Shown here: piece after piece, positions 1-8,912 of the stretch
How the letters are laid out: each line of letters opens with the position of its first letter
How positions within the stretch are numbered: position 1 is the first letter of the stretch
From: Serratia proteamaculans
GTDB taxonomy: Bacteria; Pseudomonadota; Gammaproteobacteria; Enterobacterales; Enterobacteriaceae
Assembly: GCF_013337185.1 (NCBI RefSeq)
Contig: NZ_SWDE01000006.1
Span: 1-64,000 of the forward strand
Reading direction: 5' to 3'
Length of the DNA: 64,000 bases
The notes under the pieces: generated by a model
The model's input: only the letters and a program-made list of their open reading frames with translations
Told to the model about the DNA's origin: nothing
Database searches by the model: none
Made by a program: the position numbers and the translations under genes

Positions 1-2
1 AC

Positions 3-32
3 AAAGCCTCATGCGAAAGCATGGGGCTTTTT
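3..32 (+). terminator. Rho-independent terminator at window start
   Basis: A G/C-rich stem (AAGCCTCATGC paired with GCATGGGGCTT) closes on a GAAA tetraloop and runs into five T residues. No gene precedes it inside the window, so it must end a transcript from the left. In E. coli the gene beyond kgtP is an rRNA operon (rrnG), and a GAAA-capped hairpin is typical of rrn terminators. That identity is inferred from gene order only. Confidence 0.75.
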
Positions 33-223
33 GCTGTGTGCGGCTATAAGTAAATGACCGTTATCCCATCAATTTTCACCCCACTCTTCAATGCGCATCA
101 CATAAATCACGCTATATTCTTCGCCCGCTATTTGTTTTAATCGTTAACTAAACACCAACAATTAAATCACATTTAAACGGCAGGACGCCGACTTCACTGT
201 TTATCTGGCTCGGAGAATATAAA

Positions 224-1534
224 ATGACAGAAACAACCTCGGCCATTGAGGATGGAGGGGCCGCCGATCTGGCGGTTCAGGACAAAAAGAAACGCATTTT
301 CGCGATTGTAGGGGCTTCATCAGGGAACCTGGTGGAGTGGTTTGATTTTTACGTCTATTCCTTCTGTTCTATCTACTTTGCCGCCTCGTTTTTCCCCGCC
401 GGCAACAGCACTACCCAACTGCTGCAAACGGCCGGTGTGTTTGCCGCAGGTTTCTTCATGCGGCCAATCGGTGGCTGGTTATTCGGTTATATTGCCGATA
501 AACATGGCCGTAAAAACTCGATGCTGATCTCGGTCTGTATGATGTGTGCAGGATCGCTGGTGATCGCCTGTTTACCGACCTATGAGTCGATCGGCAGTTG
601 GGCACCGGTGCTGCTGCTGGTTGCCCGTCTGTTCCAGGGGCTGTCGGTTGGCGGTGAATATGGCACCAGTGCTACCTATATGAGCGAGGTGGCCATAAAG
701 GGGCGGCGCGGGTTCTATGCATCATTCCAGTATGTCACGCTGATTGGCGGCCAACTGCTGGCATTGCTGGTTCTGGTGGCGCTGCAGCAAATCCTCTCTG
801 CCGGTGAACTCAAGGCCTGGGGCTGGCGTATTCCTTTTGCGATAGGGGCGGTATTGGCCGTGGTGGCGTTATATCTGCGTCGTTCGCTGAATGAAACCTC
901 CGATGCCAAGACCCGTAATCATAAGGATGCCGGTTCACTGAAAGGGTTGTGGAAGAACCGTAAAGCTTTCCTGATGGTGCTGGGCTTTACCGCCGGTGGT
1001 TCGCTAAGTTTTTATACTTTTACTACCTATATGCAAAAGTATCTGGTCAATACCTCTGGAATGGACGCCAAGCTGGCCAGCGGTATTATGACCGCAGCCC
1101 TGTTTATCTACATGTTGATGCAGCCGTTGGTTGGGGCGTTATCGGACAAGATTGGTCGCCGTAGCTCAATGCTGATCTTTGCTTCCTTCGCCACCTTACT
1201 CACAGTACCTATTCTGCTAACCTTGAAAAATGTCAGCAACCCTTATGCGGCATTTGGACTGATCGTGCTGGCGTTGTTTATTGTCAGTTTTTATACCTCG
1301 ATCAGTGGGTTGCTGAAAGCCGAGATGTTCCCGCCGGAGGTGCGGGCGTTAGGCGTTGGTCTGTCTTATGCGGTGGCTAACGCGATGTTTGGCGGGTCTG
1401 CAGAATATGTTGCTCTGTCGCTGAAATCGTACGGTATAGAGAATACCTTCTTCTGGTATGTTTCCGGCATGTGCCTGTTGGCGTTGATCGTTTCACTTCG
1501 CTTGCATCGCAAGGGGAAAGAAATCCAACTGTGA
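224..1534 (+). CDS. kgtP: KgtP-type 2-oxoglutarate/proton symporter
   Basis: Inner-membrane major-facilitator permease of the metabolite:H+ symporter group, expected to import 2-oxoglutarate. The 436 residues match the usual length of about 432. About twelve hydrophobic segments are visible, with the MFS loop signature [15 protein letters not shown] between helices 2 and 3 and a second copy-like motif ([11 protein letters not shown]) in the second half. The ATG is preceded by CGGAG at a good distance. The gene stands alone, converges on yfiM with a 1-bp gap and follows a terminator. The position beside yfiM and pssA is as in E. coli. Substrate specificity is by family and synteny; other dicarboxylate symporters share the fold. 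Confidence 0.9.
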   Translation: MTETTSAIEDGGAADLAVQDKKKRIFAIVGASSGNLVEWFDFYVYSFCSIYFAASFFPAGNSTTQLLQTAGVFAAGFFMRPIGGWLFGYIADKHGRKNSMLISVCMMCAGSLVIACLPTYESIGSWAPVLLLVARLFQGLSVGGEYGTSATYMSEVAIKGRRGFYASFQYVTLIGGQLLALLVLVALQQILSAGELKAWGWRIPFAIGAVLAVVALYLRRSLNETSDAKTRNHKDAGSLKGLWKNRKAFLMVLGFTAGGSLSFYTFTTYMQKYLVNTSGMDAKLASGIMTAALFIYMLMQPLVGALSDKIGRRSSMLIFASFATLLTVPILLTLKNVSNPYAAFGLIVLALFIVSFYTSISGLLKAEMFPPEVRALGVGLSYAVANAMFGGSAEYVALSLKSYGIENTFFWYVSGMCLLALIVSLRLHRKGKEIQL

Positions 1535-1535
1535 A

Positions 1536-1868
1536 TCAGCGGGTGGCGTGGTACAGGCTATACCCCGTGGCCGCCCCCGCCACATCCCAGGCAAAATCCT
1601 TCCAGCTCCAGCCAGTGCCGCCTTCGCGACTGTCATACAGTTCTTTGGCGGCACCCAGTCCGATAGAGAACATCAGGCCAAAGCTGCGGCTGCGAGCCTC
1701 ACTCCAGTTTTGATGATCGCCATAAGCGGCACCGGCGGCGGCAAAGGCTGCGGAAGAGACAAAATGTTGCGCCTTGTCTTTTCCGGTCCAGCTGTCATTT
1801 GCCCAATGGGTGCAACCGCTGGTGAACAGGACAAAGGGCAGCACAAACAGACAGTGGAGTGGGCGCAT
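1536..1868 (-). CDS. yfiM: YfiM-family (DUF2279) lipoprotein
   Basis: A 110-residue protein with a lipoprotein signal peptide: a hydrophobic stretch over residues 4-17 ends in the lipobox LFTSGC, so Cys19 should be lipidated. The mature part begins with an amphipathic GKDKAQHF segment and has small-residue-rich helices typical of DUF2279 proteins. Its molecular role is unknown. It is the last gene on the minus strand before the convergent kgtP and lies downstream of the pssA terminator, so it is probably transcribed separately. The identification rests on sequence type and on the E. coli order pssA-yfiM-kgtP. Confidence 0.85.
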   Translation of the reverse strand: MRPLHCLFVLPFVLFTSGCTHWANDSWTGKDKAQHFVSSAAFAAAGAAYGDHQNWSEARSRSFGLMFSIGLGAAKELYDSREGGTGWSWKDFAWDVAGAATGYSLYHATR

Positions 1869-1897
1869 AATGAAAACATCCTGTTGTCATGGCTCAT

Positions 1898-1921
1898 AAA
1901 AAACCCCGGCATGGGCCGGGG
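1898..1921 (-). terminator. Terminator after pssA
   Basis: Read on the minus strand, a 7-bp perfect stem (CCCCGGC/GCCGGGG) with a 4-nt loop is followed by a run of six T residues. It sits about 27 bp past the pssA stop and separates it from yfiM. Confidence 0.85.
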
Positions 1922-1947
1922 TCTGCGATAGCTGAATTATAGCGCGC

Positions 1948-3303
1948 TTACAGTATACGGCTAATCAATCGGTCGATACGGATACGGCGCAGACGGCGGA
2001 TCAGCTTACGCACTTTGATCGGATACTCCTGGATGCTTTGCAATTCCAGATAGTGTCCCACCACGGTGGTATGGGTACGGATGCACTCCAGCTCTTTATG
2101 CCGCTGCTCACGCATTTCCTGCTTGGGATCGTGGATCAGAATGGCATTTTCCAGATCCAACCGCCAGGCGCGTGGGTTGAGGTTATTACCGGTAATCAAC
2201 TGCCATTCGTCATCTACCCACATGCCTTTCAGGTGATAGCTGTTATCGCCGTCTTTCCACAGACGAACAATCAGCTGACCGGTATCGATATAACGTTGCA
2301 GACGGCTGAGAAAGCGTCGCAGATTGATTTCGTACAGGTAAGGCAGCGCACCGATAATTTTGAATGGCTGATCTTCCGGAATATAGAAGTCATTAGCGGT
2401 TTTATCACCGACAATGATTTCCACCTGCTTGCCCTGGCGCAACAGGTAGATGATATTGCGCACCAGCAGCGCCGGCAGGTTGAAGTAGGGGGTGCACAGC
2501 GTCAGTTTCTGATCGGCGCTGGACATCAGGTGGTGAATGGTTTTATTCAGAATGCTTTGTTTGCCCAGCCCAACCAGCGGAGTTACCGCCAGTTCATCGT
2601 TACCGGCGTTGTTGCGAAACTGATAGCCGGCACGGCGCAGGCCGAAACGGAACAGGCGAGTTTCGTTTTTGATCTCAGGGCTTTTCGGGCGATCGTCACG
2701 ATCCAGACGTTGTACGGCACCGGCGGTTAGCAGATGCTGCTTGATGTAATCGACCAGGGTATTGGCCAATTCACCGTTGGTGATCAGTTGGTAGCGATCG
2801 TAACGGTATTTTTCATGCTGATGCAGGTAAACGTCATTGATACTGGCACCGCTGTAAATCACGGTATCGTCGACAACAAAACCTTTCAGGTGCAACACGC
2901 CCAAGGCTTCACGGGTGTTGACCGGCACGCCGTATATCGGTACCGGCAGCCCCGGGTGCTGGTCTGCCATTGAGCAGTACCAGTCGGCGTTGGTATTGGC
3001 GGCCGCGGCGCCGATGCGCCCACGCTGGGCACGATGCCAGTCGACCAGAATGCAAATCTCCAGCTCCGGACACCGCTGCTTCGCCTGATAAAGTGCATTG
3101 AGAATATCGCGCCCGGCGTCGTCGTGCTCCAGATACAGAGCGACCAGATAAATACGTTGGGTGGCGTTAGCGATTAATTCCAGCAGGGTGGCGCGGTAAT
3201 CAGACGGCGTGTACAAAGTGCGTACATCAGCCACCGTCTGGGGGAGTTTGGGCAGTTGTGCAAGGTGTTGTTGATGTTTGCTACGTTTAAATTTTGACAA
3301 CAT
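1948..3303 (-). CDS. pssA: CDP-diacylglycerol-serine O-phosphatidyltransferase
   Basis: Makes phosphatidylserine from CDP-diacylglycerol and serine, the first committed step to phosphatidylethanolamine; the enzyme is peripheral to the inner membrane. It belongs to the phospholipase D superfamily and both HKD motifs are intact: H138-x-K140-xxxx-D145 and H357-x-K359-xxxx-D364. The ATG at 3303 gives 451 residues starting MLSKFKRSKH, the same as E. coli; a GTG one codon upstream (3306) is possible but less likely. It is separated by about 150 bp from patZ upstream and by a terminator from yfiM downstream. Confidence 0.96.
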   Translation of the reverse strand: MLSKFKRSKHQQHLAQLPKLPQTVADVRTLYTPSDYRATLLELIANATQRIYLVALYLEHDDAGRDILNALYQAKQRCPELEICILVDWHRAQRGRIGAAAANTNADWYCSMADQHPGLPVPIYGVPVNTREALGVLHLKGFVVDDTVIYSGASINDVYLHQHEKYRYDRYQLITNGELANTLVDYIKQHLLTAGAVQRLDRDDRPKSPEIKNETRLFRFGLRRAGYQFRNNAGNDELAVTPLVGLGKQSILNKTIHHLMSSADQKLTLCTPYFNLPALLVRNIIYLLRQGKQVEIIVGDKTANDFYIPEDQPFKIIGALPYLYEINLRRFLSRLQRYIDTGQLIVRLWKDGDNSYHLKGMWVDDEWQLITGNNLNPRAWRLDLENAILIHDPKQEMREQRHKELECIRTHTTVVGHYLELQSIQEYPIKVRKLIRRLRRIRIDRLISRIL

Positions 3304-3456
3304 CACAGTGCGCTTCTTCTCTCATGATTAGATGGCCTGAACGCCAAATACGGAAAAACAACAAATCGAATAATCGGGCGATAATACCACTAGTTGCCTC
3401 GATTGTGCGTATGTTTTGGCGTTAAGTGGTGGATTCGTAGCGCATTGCGACACAGG

Positions 3457-6105
3457 TCACTGCGCTTCCTCCGCCTGCAGCGGCAGGGTCAAATTGACGA
3501 TACCGTCCTCTATCTGCACATCGATACCAAAGCCCAACCGCTGTGCCAGTCCGATCATTCCGCGGTTGTTTGGCATAGTGATACCGGTCAGACGGGTCAA
3601 CCCATGGGCTCGGGCATAGGCGATCATTTTTTCCAGCAGTTGGCGTCCCAGACCGAGTCCTTTCAGGTCGGAACGCACTAGCACGGCAAATTCCGCATCG
3701 GTATTGTCCGGGTCGGACAGGGCGCGCGTTACGCCGATGATCTGTTCATCACGTACTGCGACAAAAGCCATTTCTCGATCGTAGTCGATCTGCGTCATGT
3801 TAGCCAAATCGTCATGGGTAAACTCGTTGATCTCACTGAAGTAGCGATAGTAGAGATCTTCCTTGGTCACGCGATCGATAAAGTGTTTCAACGCCGGCTC
3901 GTCTTCCGGCAGGATCGGCCGGAACAGGCATTGCGAACCGTCTTTCAACCCAATGGTTTCTTCCAGTTCATGAGGATAAGGACGGATCGCCAGCCGCGCC
4001 TGCGGGTCACCCACAAACGGGGCAAGCTGCATGGAAACGTCCAGCAGGGTGAATTCGCTGCCGGACGCCAGTACCGGGTGGATATCCAGACGAGTGATTT
4101 CCGGGCAGTCGAGGATCAGATTGGAGACTTGCACCAACAGGCGGCTCAGCCCGGGAATATCCAGCGGCCTCAGGGCGCTGCGCCCGCGGATTTTTCCTCC
4201 TTTTACCGCCTGCAATACCAGATAGCGCGCCAGCGCCATATTCAGCGGCGGCAGCGCCACCGCGACCTGATTTTCCTGCCGCCATTCGATGCCGCCTTCG
4301 CCCAGCATGATCAATGGGCCAAAAATGGCATCCTGTTCTACCGCAATACGCAGCTCTTGTGCCCCGGCGCGGTTGGCCATGCTTTGCACCAGCAAGCCGT
4401 GGATACGTGCCTGTGGATAGGTGCGTTTCACCCGGTCAAGAATGGCTTCTGCGGCACGCTGCACTTCAGTCGCGGTACGCAAATAGAGCATTACGCCCTG
4501 AACTTCAGACTTGTGGGGAATATCCGGCGAACGCAGTTTCAGGGCTACCGGGTAGCCAATTTGTTCGGCGATATGCACCGCTTCGGCGCTGTCTTCGGCA
4601 ATCCAGGTCGGCAGAGTGGTCAGGTCATAGGCCTGCAGAATCGATTGCACCTCGTGGGTATCGAGTTGTGTAGCGCCTTCGGCCAGCGCCTGTTGAATTA
4701 ATCGGTGGGCATCGGCGGTGTTGGCGGTCAGGCCGACCGGGAGCGCCGGGGTTTCTTTTAGCTGCTTCTGATTACGGCGATATTCCACCATATGCATAAA
4801 CGCGGTCACCGCACCTTCCGGGGTGCGATAGGTGGGGATACCCGCCTCGGTAAACAGCCGTCGGGCTTCCTGCGAGGAATATTCACCGCACCAATTGGTG
4901 AGCAGCGTAATGCGTTTGCCACGCGGGTGTTGACGCACCGCTTCGATAATACGTTCGGCGGTAATGGTGCCCGGGGCCGCCGCGCTTGGGGCATGGATCA
5001 GCAGCAAGGCGTCGTAGTCATGGCTGTCGAGCAAAGTTTTAACCGCCGCCAGATAACGTTGCGGTGTCGCGTCATCACGCAGGTCAATCGGGTTGCCCGC
5101 GAGGATAAACTCGGGCAAAGCCTCGCCAAGCTGCGTCAGGATCTCGTCCCCTAACTGCGCCAGCTTGCCATTGCGGCCCAGCAGCTCGTCCAGAGCCATA
5201 GCGGCCGGTGCGGCACCGTTGCTGACGATCATCAGCCGCTCGCCGCGTAGCGGGTGCATATGGCTCAGGGTTTCTACTGCGGAGAACAGCTCATGAGTAT
5301 CCTGCACGCGCAACAAACCGGCGCGCTGAATAGCGGCATCGTAGGCGGCATCCAGCCCCTGCTGGCTGTTAAGCAACAGCTGGGCCTGCTGGCTGCGGCC
5401 GCTTTTGACCACCAGAATCGGTTTGTTGCGTGAAGCGCTGCGCGAGGCGGATAAAAAGCGCCGTGCATCGCTGATGTTTTCCAGATACAGCAAAATGGCA
5501 CTGGTCTTACTGTCGCGCGCCAGAAAGTCCAGCAGGTCGTCGACGTCAATATCCAGGCTATCGCCCAGCGCGATAAAATAGGAGAAGCCAACCTCACGCT
5601 GTTGTGCCCAGTCGAGAATGGTATTGGCCACAGCGGCGGACTGGGAAATAAACGCCAGCTTGCCTTTGAGAATGGGGACCGGTGAGAAACTGGCGTTAAT
5701 GCCTTGCCACGGCGCCAGCAGGCCCAGGCTGTTTGGGCCCAGCAGGCGCATCGAATAACGCTGCGCGCAGGCTTTCAGTTCTGCGAACTGTTCAGGCGGG
5801 GAGGAGAGCACAATGGCGGTTTTGCAGCCACGCTTGCCCAGATCTTCAATCAATGTCAGGTTGCGCTGCGCATGGGTACAAAGTATCGCCAGATCGGGGC
5901 TGATGGGCAGGCTGGCGACGTCCGGGTAGGCCATCACGCCGCACACCGCCTTGTAGCGTGGGGTGACCGGCATCACCGGCCCGTTGAAACCGCCGGCCAG
6001 CAGGTTGCTCATCATCAGGTTACCGGCACGGCCGGGCTGTTGTGAAGCGCCGAGAACGGCAATCGATTTAGGACGTAAAAGCGCTTCTAACCCTCGCTGG
6101 CTCAT
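3457..6105 (-). CDS. patZ: Protein lysine acetyltransferase PatZ (Pka/YfiQ)
   Basis: An 882-residue enzyme that transfers acetyl groups from acetyl-CoA to protein lysines; in relatives acetyl-CoA synthetase is the classic target. Domains in order: an N-terminal CoA-binding Rossmann domain (SIAVLGASQQPGR near residue 15), a succinyl-CoA-ligase-like region, an ATP-grasp-like subdomain (GYPVALKLRSPDIPHKSE near residue 520), and a C-terminal GNAT domain (LVRSDLKGLGLGRQLLEKMI near residue 815). Length and order are those of the E. coli protein (886). The start is supported by AAAGGAG six bases upstream. It lies 33 bp downstream of tapT and is probably co-transcribed with it. Confidence 0.94.
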   Translation of the reverse strand: MSQRGLEALLRPKSIAVLGASQQPGRAGNLMMSNLLAGGFNGPVMPVTPRYKAVCGVMAYPDVASLPISPDLAILCTHAQRNLTLIEDLGKRGCKTAIVLSSPPEQFAELKACAQRYSMRLLGPNSLGLLAPWQGINASFSPVPILKGKLAFISQSAAVANTILDWAQQREVGFSYFIALGDSLDIDVDDLLDFLARDSKTSAILLYLENISDARRFLSASRSASRNKPILVVKSGRSQQAQLLLNSQQGLDAAYDAAIQRAGLLRVQDTHELFSAVETLSHMHPLRGERLMIVSNGAAPAAMALDELLGRNGKLAQLGDEILTQLGEALPEFILAGNPIDLRDDATPQRYLAAVKTLLDSHDYDALLLIHAPSAAAPGTITAERIIEAVRQHPRGKRITLLTNWCGEYSSQEARRLFTEAGIPTYRTPEGAVTAFMHMVEYRRNQKQLKETPALPVGLTANTADAHRLIQQALAEGATQLDTHEVQSILQAYDLTTLPTWIAEDSAEAVHIAEQIGYPVALKLRSPDIPHKSEVQGVMLYLRTATEVQRAAEAILDRVKRTYPQARIHGLLVQSMANRAGAQELRIAVEQDAIFGPLIMLGEGGIEWRQENQVAVALPPLNMALARYLVLQAVKGGKIRGRSALRPLDIPGLSRLLVQVSNLILDCPEITRLDIHPVLASGSEFTLLDVSMQLAPFVGDPQARLAIRPYPHELEETIGLKDGSQCLFRPILPEDEPALKHFIDRVTKEDLYYRYFSEINEFTHDDLANMTQIDYDREMAFVAVRDEQIIGVTRALSDPDNTDAEFAVLVRSDLKGLGLGRQLLEKMIAYARAHGLTRLTGITMPNNRGMIGLAQRLGFGIDVQIEDGIVNLTLPLQAEEAQ

Positions 6106-6138
6106 GCACGACTCCTTTAGGCAACGTTACGCCTGATT

Positions 6139-6843
6139 CTAGGCGTTTTGCGACGGCTTTGCTGTGACCGGTGCCTCCGGGCGGGTAGGTTTCCCGGCCA
6201 GATACTGTTGACGGAAATAGTGAAAATGCTCGACCAGTCCGTCGGCGGCGGCCACATCCCCGGCCTGCTGCAACAGCGCTGCCGCCACTTCGGCCGTGCA
6301 GTGCTGCTCGGTGCGGCTGGCTTCGCGCAGTTGGTAATTCGAAGCGGCGGTCACGTTGAGTGAAAACACCGGGAACTGATTAAGGTACGGGCTTTTACGG
6401 AACATTTTGCTCGCCTCGGTCCAGGTGCCATCGAGCATAATAAACAGCGGCGGTTTGCCACCGGCAGGCAATTCGCTGAACACCGGCCGCTCGGGGGCGA
6501 CATAGGAGGCGGGAAACACCACGTAAGGCTGGCGCTCGGGATCGTTAATCGCCGCCAGCAGGGCAGGGTCAACCTCGGTGCGCGACCAAAGAAATGCCTG
6601 GGTTTCCGGCAGAATATCGGCGATCAGTCGGCCGGTATTGCTCGGTTTCAGCGGCTCTGCTCCAAACATGATCAGGCAAAAACGGCTGGCGGCCGGCTGC
6701 GGTTGGATAGTGTCACACAGGCAGTTTTTATGGGGTAGCAGGCAGCCCTGACAACGCGGTACGCGGTTGCCACGCGCCAGAAAAGGGCGGGTAGAGCGTT
6801 CCAGGCGAAATTGGCGCAGGCGAAGGACGGCGTTGTCGGTCAT
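6139..6843 (-). CDS. tapT: tRNA-uridine aminocarboxypropyltransferase (DTW domain)
   Basis: DTW-domain protein of 234 residues, the family that adds 3-amino-3-carboxypropyl from S-adenosylmethionine to U47 in the variable loop of some tRNAs (TapT, formerly YfiP). A zinc-binding cluster (CQGCLLPHKNCLC) lies near residues 31-43, the family motif appears as LDGTWTEASKM, and a SPOUT-like fold is expected. It lies between the trxC terminator and patZ, as in E. coli. No strong ribosome-binding site is visible before the ATG. Confidence 0.88.
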   Translation of the reverse strand: MTDNAVLRLRQFRLERSTRPFLARGNRVPRCQGCLLPHKNCLCDTIQPQPAASRFCLIMFGAEPLKPSNTGRLIADILPETQAFLWSRTEVDPALLAAINDPERQPYVVFPASYVAPERPVFSELPAGGKPPLFIMLDGTWTEASKMFRKSPYLNQFPVFSLNVTAASNYQLREASRTEQHCTAEVAAALLQQAGDVAAADGLVEHFHYFRQQYLAGKPTRPEAPVTAKPSQNA

Positions 6844-6877
6844 AAAAGTCTCGGGGAAAACCGCTATTGTAACGCAG

Positions 6878-6905
6878 AAAAAAGCCCGACGGGAGCGTTC
6901 GGGCT
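6878..6905 (-). terminator. Terminator after trxC
   Basis: On the minus strand a 7-bp stem (AGCCCGA/TCGGGCT) is followed by at least six T residues. It lies about 75 bp past the trxC stop and just before tapT, so trxC and tapT are probably separate transcripts. Confidence 0.8.
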
Positions 6906-6980
6906 GGATTGAGTCACGGCGGTGTCACGGGCAATGGGCAACACCGCCTATTGAAAGGCGACGGGTGTAGACTTTCTGCG

Positions 6981-7400
6981 TTAAACTAGTTCATTGAGCC
7001 AGTTATCGAACGGCGTTTTCGGCATGGCGCCGTTAAGCATGTCGACCATTTTCCCTTCGCGGAACAGCATGATGGTCGGAATGCTGCGGATGCGGAAACG
7101 GGCGCTCAGTTCGGGTTCCGCCTCGGTGTTGACTTTAACGAAGCGAACTTTGCCGGCGCGCTCTTCGGCGACGTCTTCAAAGATCGGGGCAAAACTGACG
7201 CAAGGGCCGCACCACGGCGCCCAAAAATCGACCACTACTGGCAGGCCATCTTGCAACAACGAGTCCAGTGTGGCAGCGGTGGCATTGATCACCTCGCCGT
7301 CAAAGAGCGCATGGCCGCAACGGCCGCATTTCGCGCCGTCAGCCACTCGTTCTTCAGGCACGCGGTTGGTGGCATTACAAGCTGGACAAACTGTATTCAT
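6981..7400 (-). CDS. trxC: Thioredoxin 2
   Basis: A cytoplasmic disulfide reductase of 139 residues. The thioredoxin fold carries the active site W63-C64-G-P-C67. An extra N-terminal zinc module is shown by two CxxC pairs, C5/C8 and C25/C28, which separate thioredoxin 2 from thioredoxin 1. The start has GAGG six bases upstream. In E. coli trxC is controlled by OxyR; no OxyR site was identified here by eye. It is divergent from trmG with about 200 bp between the starts. Confidence 0.95.
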   Translation of the reverse strand: MNTVCPACNATNRVPEERVADGAKCGRCGHALFDGEVINATAATLDSLLQDGLPVVVDFWAPWCGPCVSFAPIFEDVAEERAGKVRFVKVNTEAEPELSARFRIRSIPTIMLFREGKMVDMLNGAMPKTPFDNWLNELV

Positions 7401-7608
7401 GATGACCTCGGATACGGTGAAAGCACGACATACCGCACTCGGGTTGCGGATATGTATCTTTAATGCTGCTTATTATCGTTAAAAGTAGGGCAATGAACAA
7501 AGAGGTTTGTTCGATGAATACGATAGTTGTTAGCTTTTAGCGCAAGTAGGTGGCTTAGCACCCCAACATCAGGTAATCTTCGCGCCCTGCGCGTTGGTGG
7601 AGAAGAAA

Positions 7609-8709
7609 ATGAACGATTCATTTAGTGGCAAGAACGGTAAAGTTAAAGTGATGTACGTCCGCAGTGACGACGACAGCAACAGCGACGACCGTAACAAGAA
7701 TAAGCGTCCGGCCGGCAAAGGCCGTCCGGCAGACGGTGCGCGCTCTTCGGGCCGTACCGGTCAGGACAAGCCGCGCGGTAATAACGATCGCCGTGGCTCT
7801 GGCTCTGATTCCCGCCGCAGTGAAAGCGATCGTCCTCGCCGTCCAGCGCAAACTGAAGACCGTGGCGGTTATGATTCGCCGTGGAAAACCGTGTCACGTG
7901 GCCCGGAAGAAGAGCCGGCGTTTGATCACGGCGGCATCAGCGGCAAGAGCTTTATCGATCCAGAACAGTTGCGTCGTCAGCGTGCGGAAGAAACCCGCGT
8001 GTACGGCGAAAACGCCTGTCAGGCCCTGTTTGCCAGCCGTCCGGACGCTATCGTCCGCGCCTGGTTCGTACAGTCGGTCACGCCACGTTTTCGTGAAGCA
8101 CTGCGCTGGATGGCGGCAAACCGCAAAGCCTATCACGTGGTGGATGAAGAAGAGCTGGCCAAAGCGTCCGGTACCGAACACCACGGCGGCGTTTGCTTCC
8201 TGATTAAAAAGCGTCAGGGTCTGGATGCACAAACCTATCTGAAAGAAGCCCCGGCGAAAGACTGCGTGCTGGCGCTGGAAGAAGTAGGCAACCCGCACAA
8301 CCTGGGTGCTATCGTCCGTTCTTGCGCCCACTTTGGCGTTAACGGCGTATTGCTGCAGGATCCGGCGGTGCTGGAATCAGGTGCCGCGGTGCGTACGGCT
8401 GAAGGCGGTGCGGAACACATCAAGGCGATTAACGCCGATGACTTCCTGTCGGTGCTGGATACCTTCCGCAAGGCAGGTTACGCCATCGTCACCACCTCGA
8501 GCCACAAAGGCACCCCATTGGCGCAGGCTAAACTGCCGGCCAAAATGGTACTGGTACTGGGTCAGGAACGTGACGGCCTGAGCGACAGTGCCTGGCAGCA
8601 GGGCGACATGAACGTGTCTATCGGCGGTACCGGCAAGGTAGAAAGCCTGAACGTATCGGTCGCGACCGGTATTTTGCTGGCTGACTGGTGGCGTCAAAAC
8701 CAGGCCTAA
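7609..8709 (+). CDS. yfiF: SPOUT-family RNA methyltransferase YfiF
   Basis: A 366-residue protein with a low-complexity, arginine/aspartate-rich N-terminal tail (about residues 15-95), an RNA-binding substrate domain (around [19 protein letters not shown]), and a C-terminal SpoU/TrmH knotted methyltransferase domain with [31 protein letters not shown] and [14 protein letters not shown], the three SPOUT motifs. It should methylate a 2'-OH on tRNA or rRNA, but the substrate is not shown by the sequence. The ATG at 7609 is chosen over the upstream TTG/GTG because GGAG lies six bases before it and the [18 protein letters not shown] start matches E. coli YfiF. Confidence 0.9.
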   Translation: MNDSFSGKNGKVKVMYVRSDDDSNSDDRNKNKRPAGKGRPADGARSSGRTGQDKPRGNNDRRGSGSDSRRSESDRPRRPAQTEDRGGYDSPWKTVSRGPEEEPAFDHGGISGKSFIDPEQLRRQRAEETRVYGENACQALFASRPDAIVRAWFVQSVTPRFREALRWMAANRKAYHVVDEEELAKASGTEHHGGVCFLIKKRQGLDAQTYLKEAPAKDCVLALEEVGNPHNLGAIVRSCAHFGVNGVLLQDPAVLESGAAVRTAEGGAEHIKAINADDFLSVLDTFRKAGYAIVTTSSHKGTPLAQAKLPAKMVLVLGQERDGLSDSAWQQGDMNVSIGGTGKVESLNVSVATGILLADWWRQNQA

Positions 8710-8756
8710 TATACCCGTCGCCTTTCAAGCCGCAGCGTTGTGACCTGCTTTGGTTC

Positions 8757-8815
8757 TGTAGGGTGCGAATATATTCGCACCGAATAACACGGGCGCAGCA
8801 TGCAGCGCCCCTACA
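8757..8815. repeat. Compound palindromic intergenic repeat
   Basis: A 59-bp element bounded by the inverted arms TGTAGGG and CCCTACA. Inside are two further palindromes: a perfect 20-bp GGTGCGAATATATTCGCACC and a near-perfect GGGCGCAGCATGCAGCGCCC. The nested structure resembles the short MITE-like or REP-like elements scattered between enterobacterial genes. It lies in the 3' region of yfiF, ahead of the shared terminator. Copy number elsewhere cannot be seen in this window. Confidence 0.65.
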
Positions 8816-8875
8816 ATTCCTGGGGATGAGTGAGTTGGTCTGAAATTCATAGGGTATAGGGTCAAGAATAAAAAA

Positions 8876-8900
8876 ACGGGCGCCTCAGGGCGCCCGTTTT
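8876..8900. terminator. Bidirectional terminator between yfiF and emrB
   Basis: A 9-bp perfect stem (ACGGGCGCC/GGCGCCCGT) has T residues on both outer sides: TTTT on the plus strand and a run of about six on the minus strand. It should end both the convergent yfiF and emr transcripts. Confidence 0.85.
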
Positions 8901-8912
8901 GCTTTCTACTGT

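Noticed and set aside
90-140. CRP-site-like sequence before kgtP (CATCACATAAATCACG)
   Set aside because: Only half-sites resemble TGTGA-N6-TCACA and spacing and symmetry are poor, so I do not call it.
2038-2730. 230-codon frame antisense to pssA
   Set aside because: pssA with both HKD motifs is certain and this frame has no family features.
3814-4701. 295-codon frame antisense to patZ
   Set aside because: No recognisable domain, composition typical of antisense reading, and patZ is certain.
7594-7608. TTG/GTG starts upstream of the yfiF ATG
   Set aside because: They overlap the GGAG ribosome site that serves the ATG at 7609, and the conserved protein begins at that ATG.
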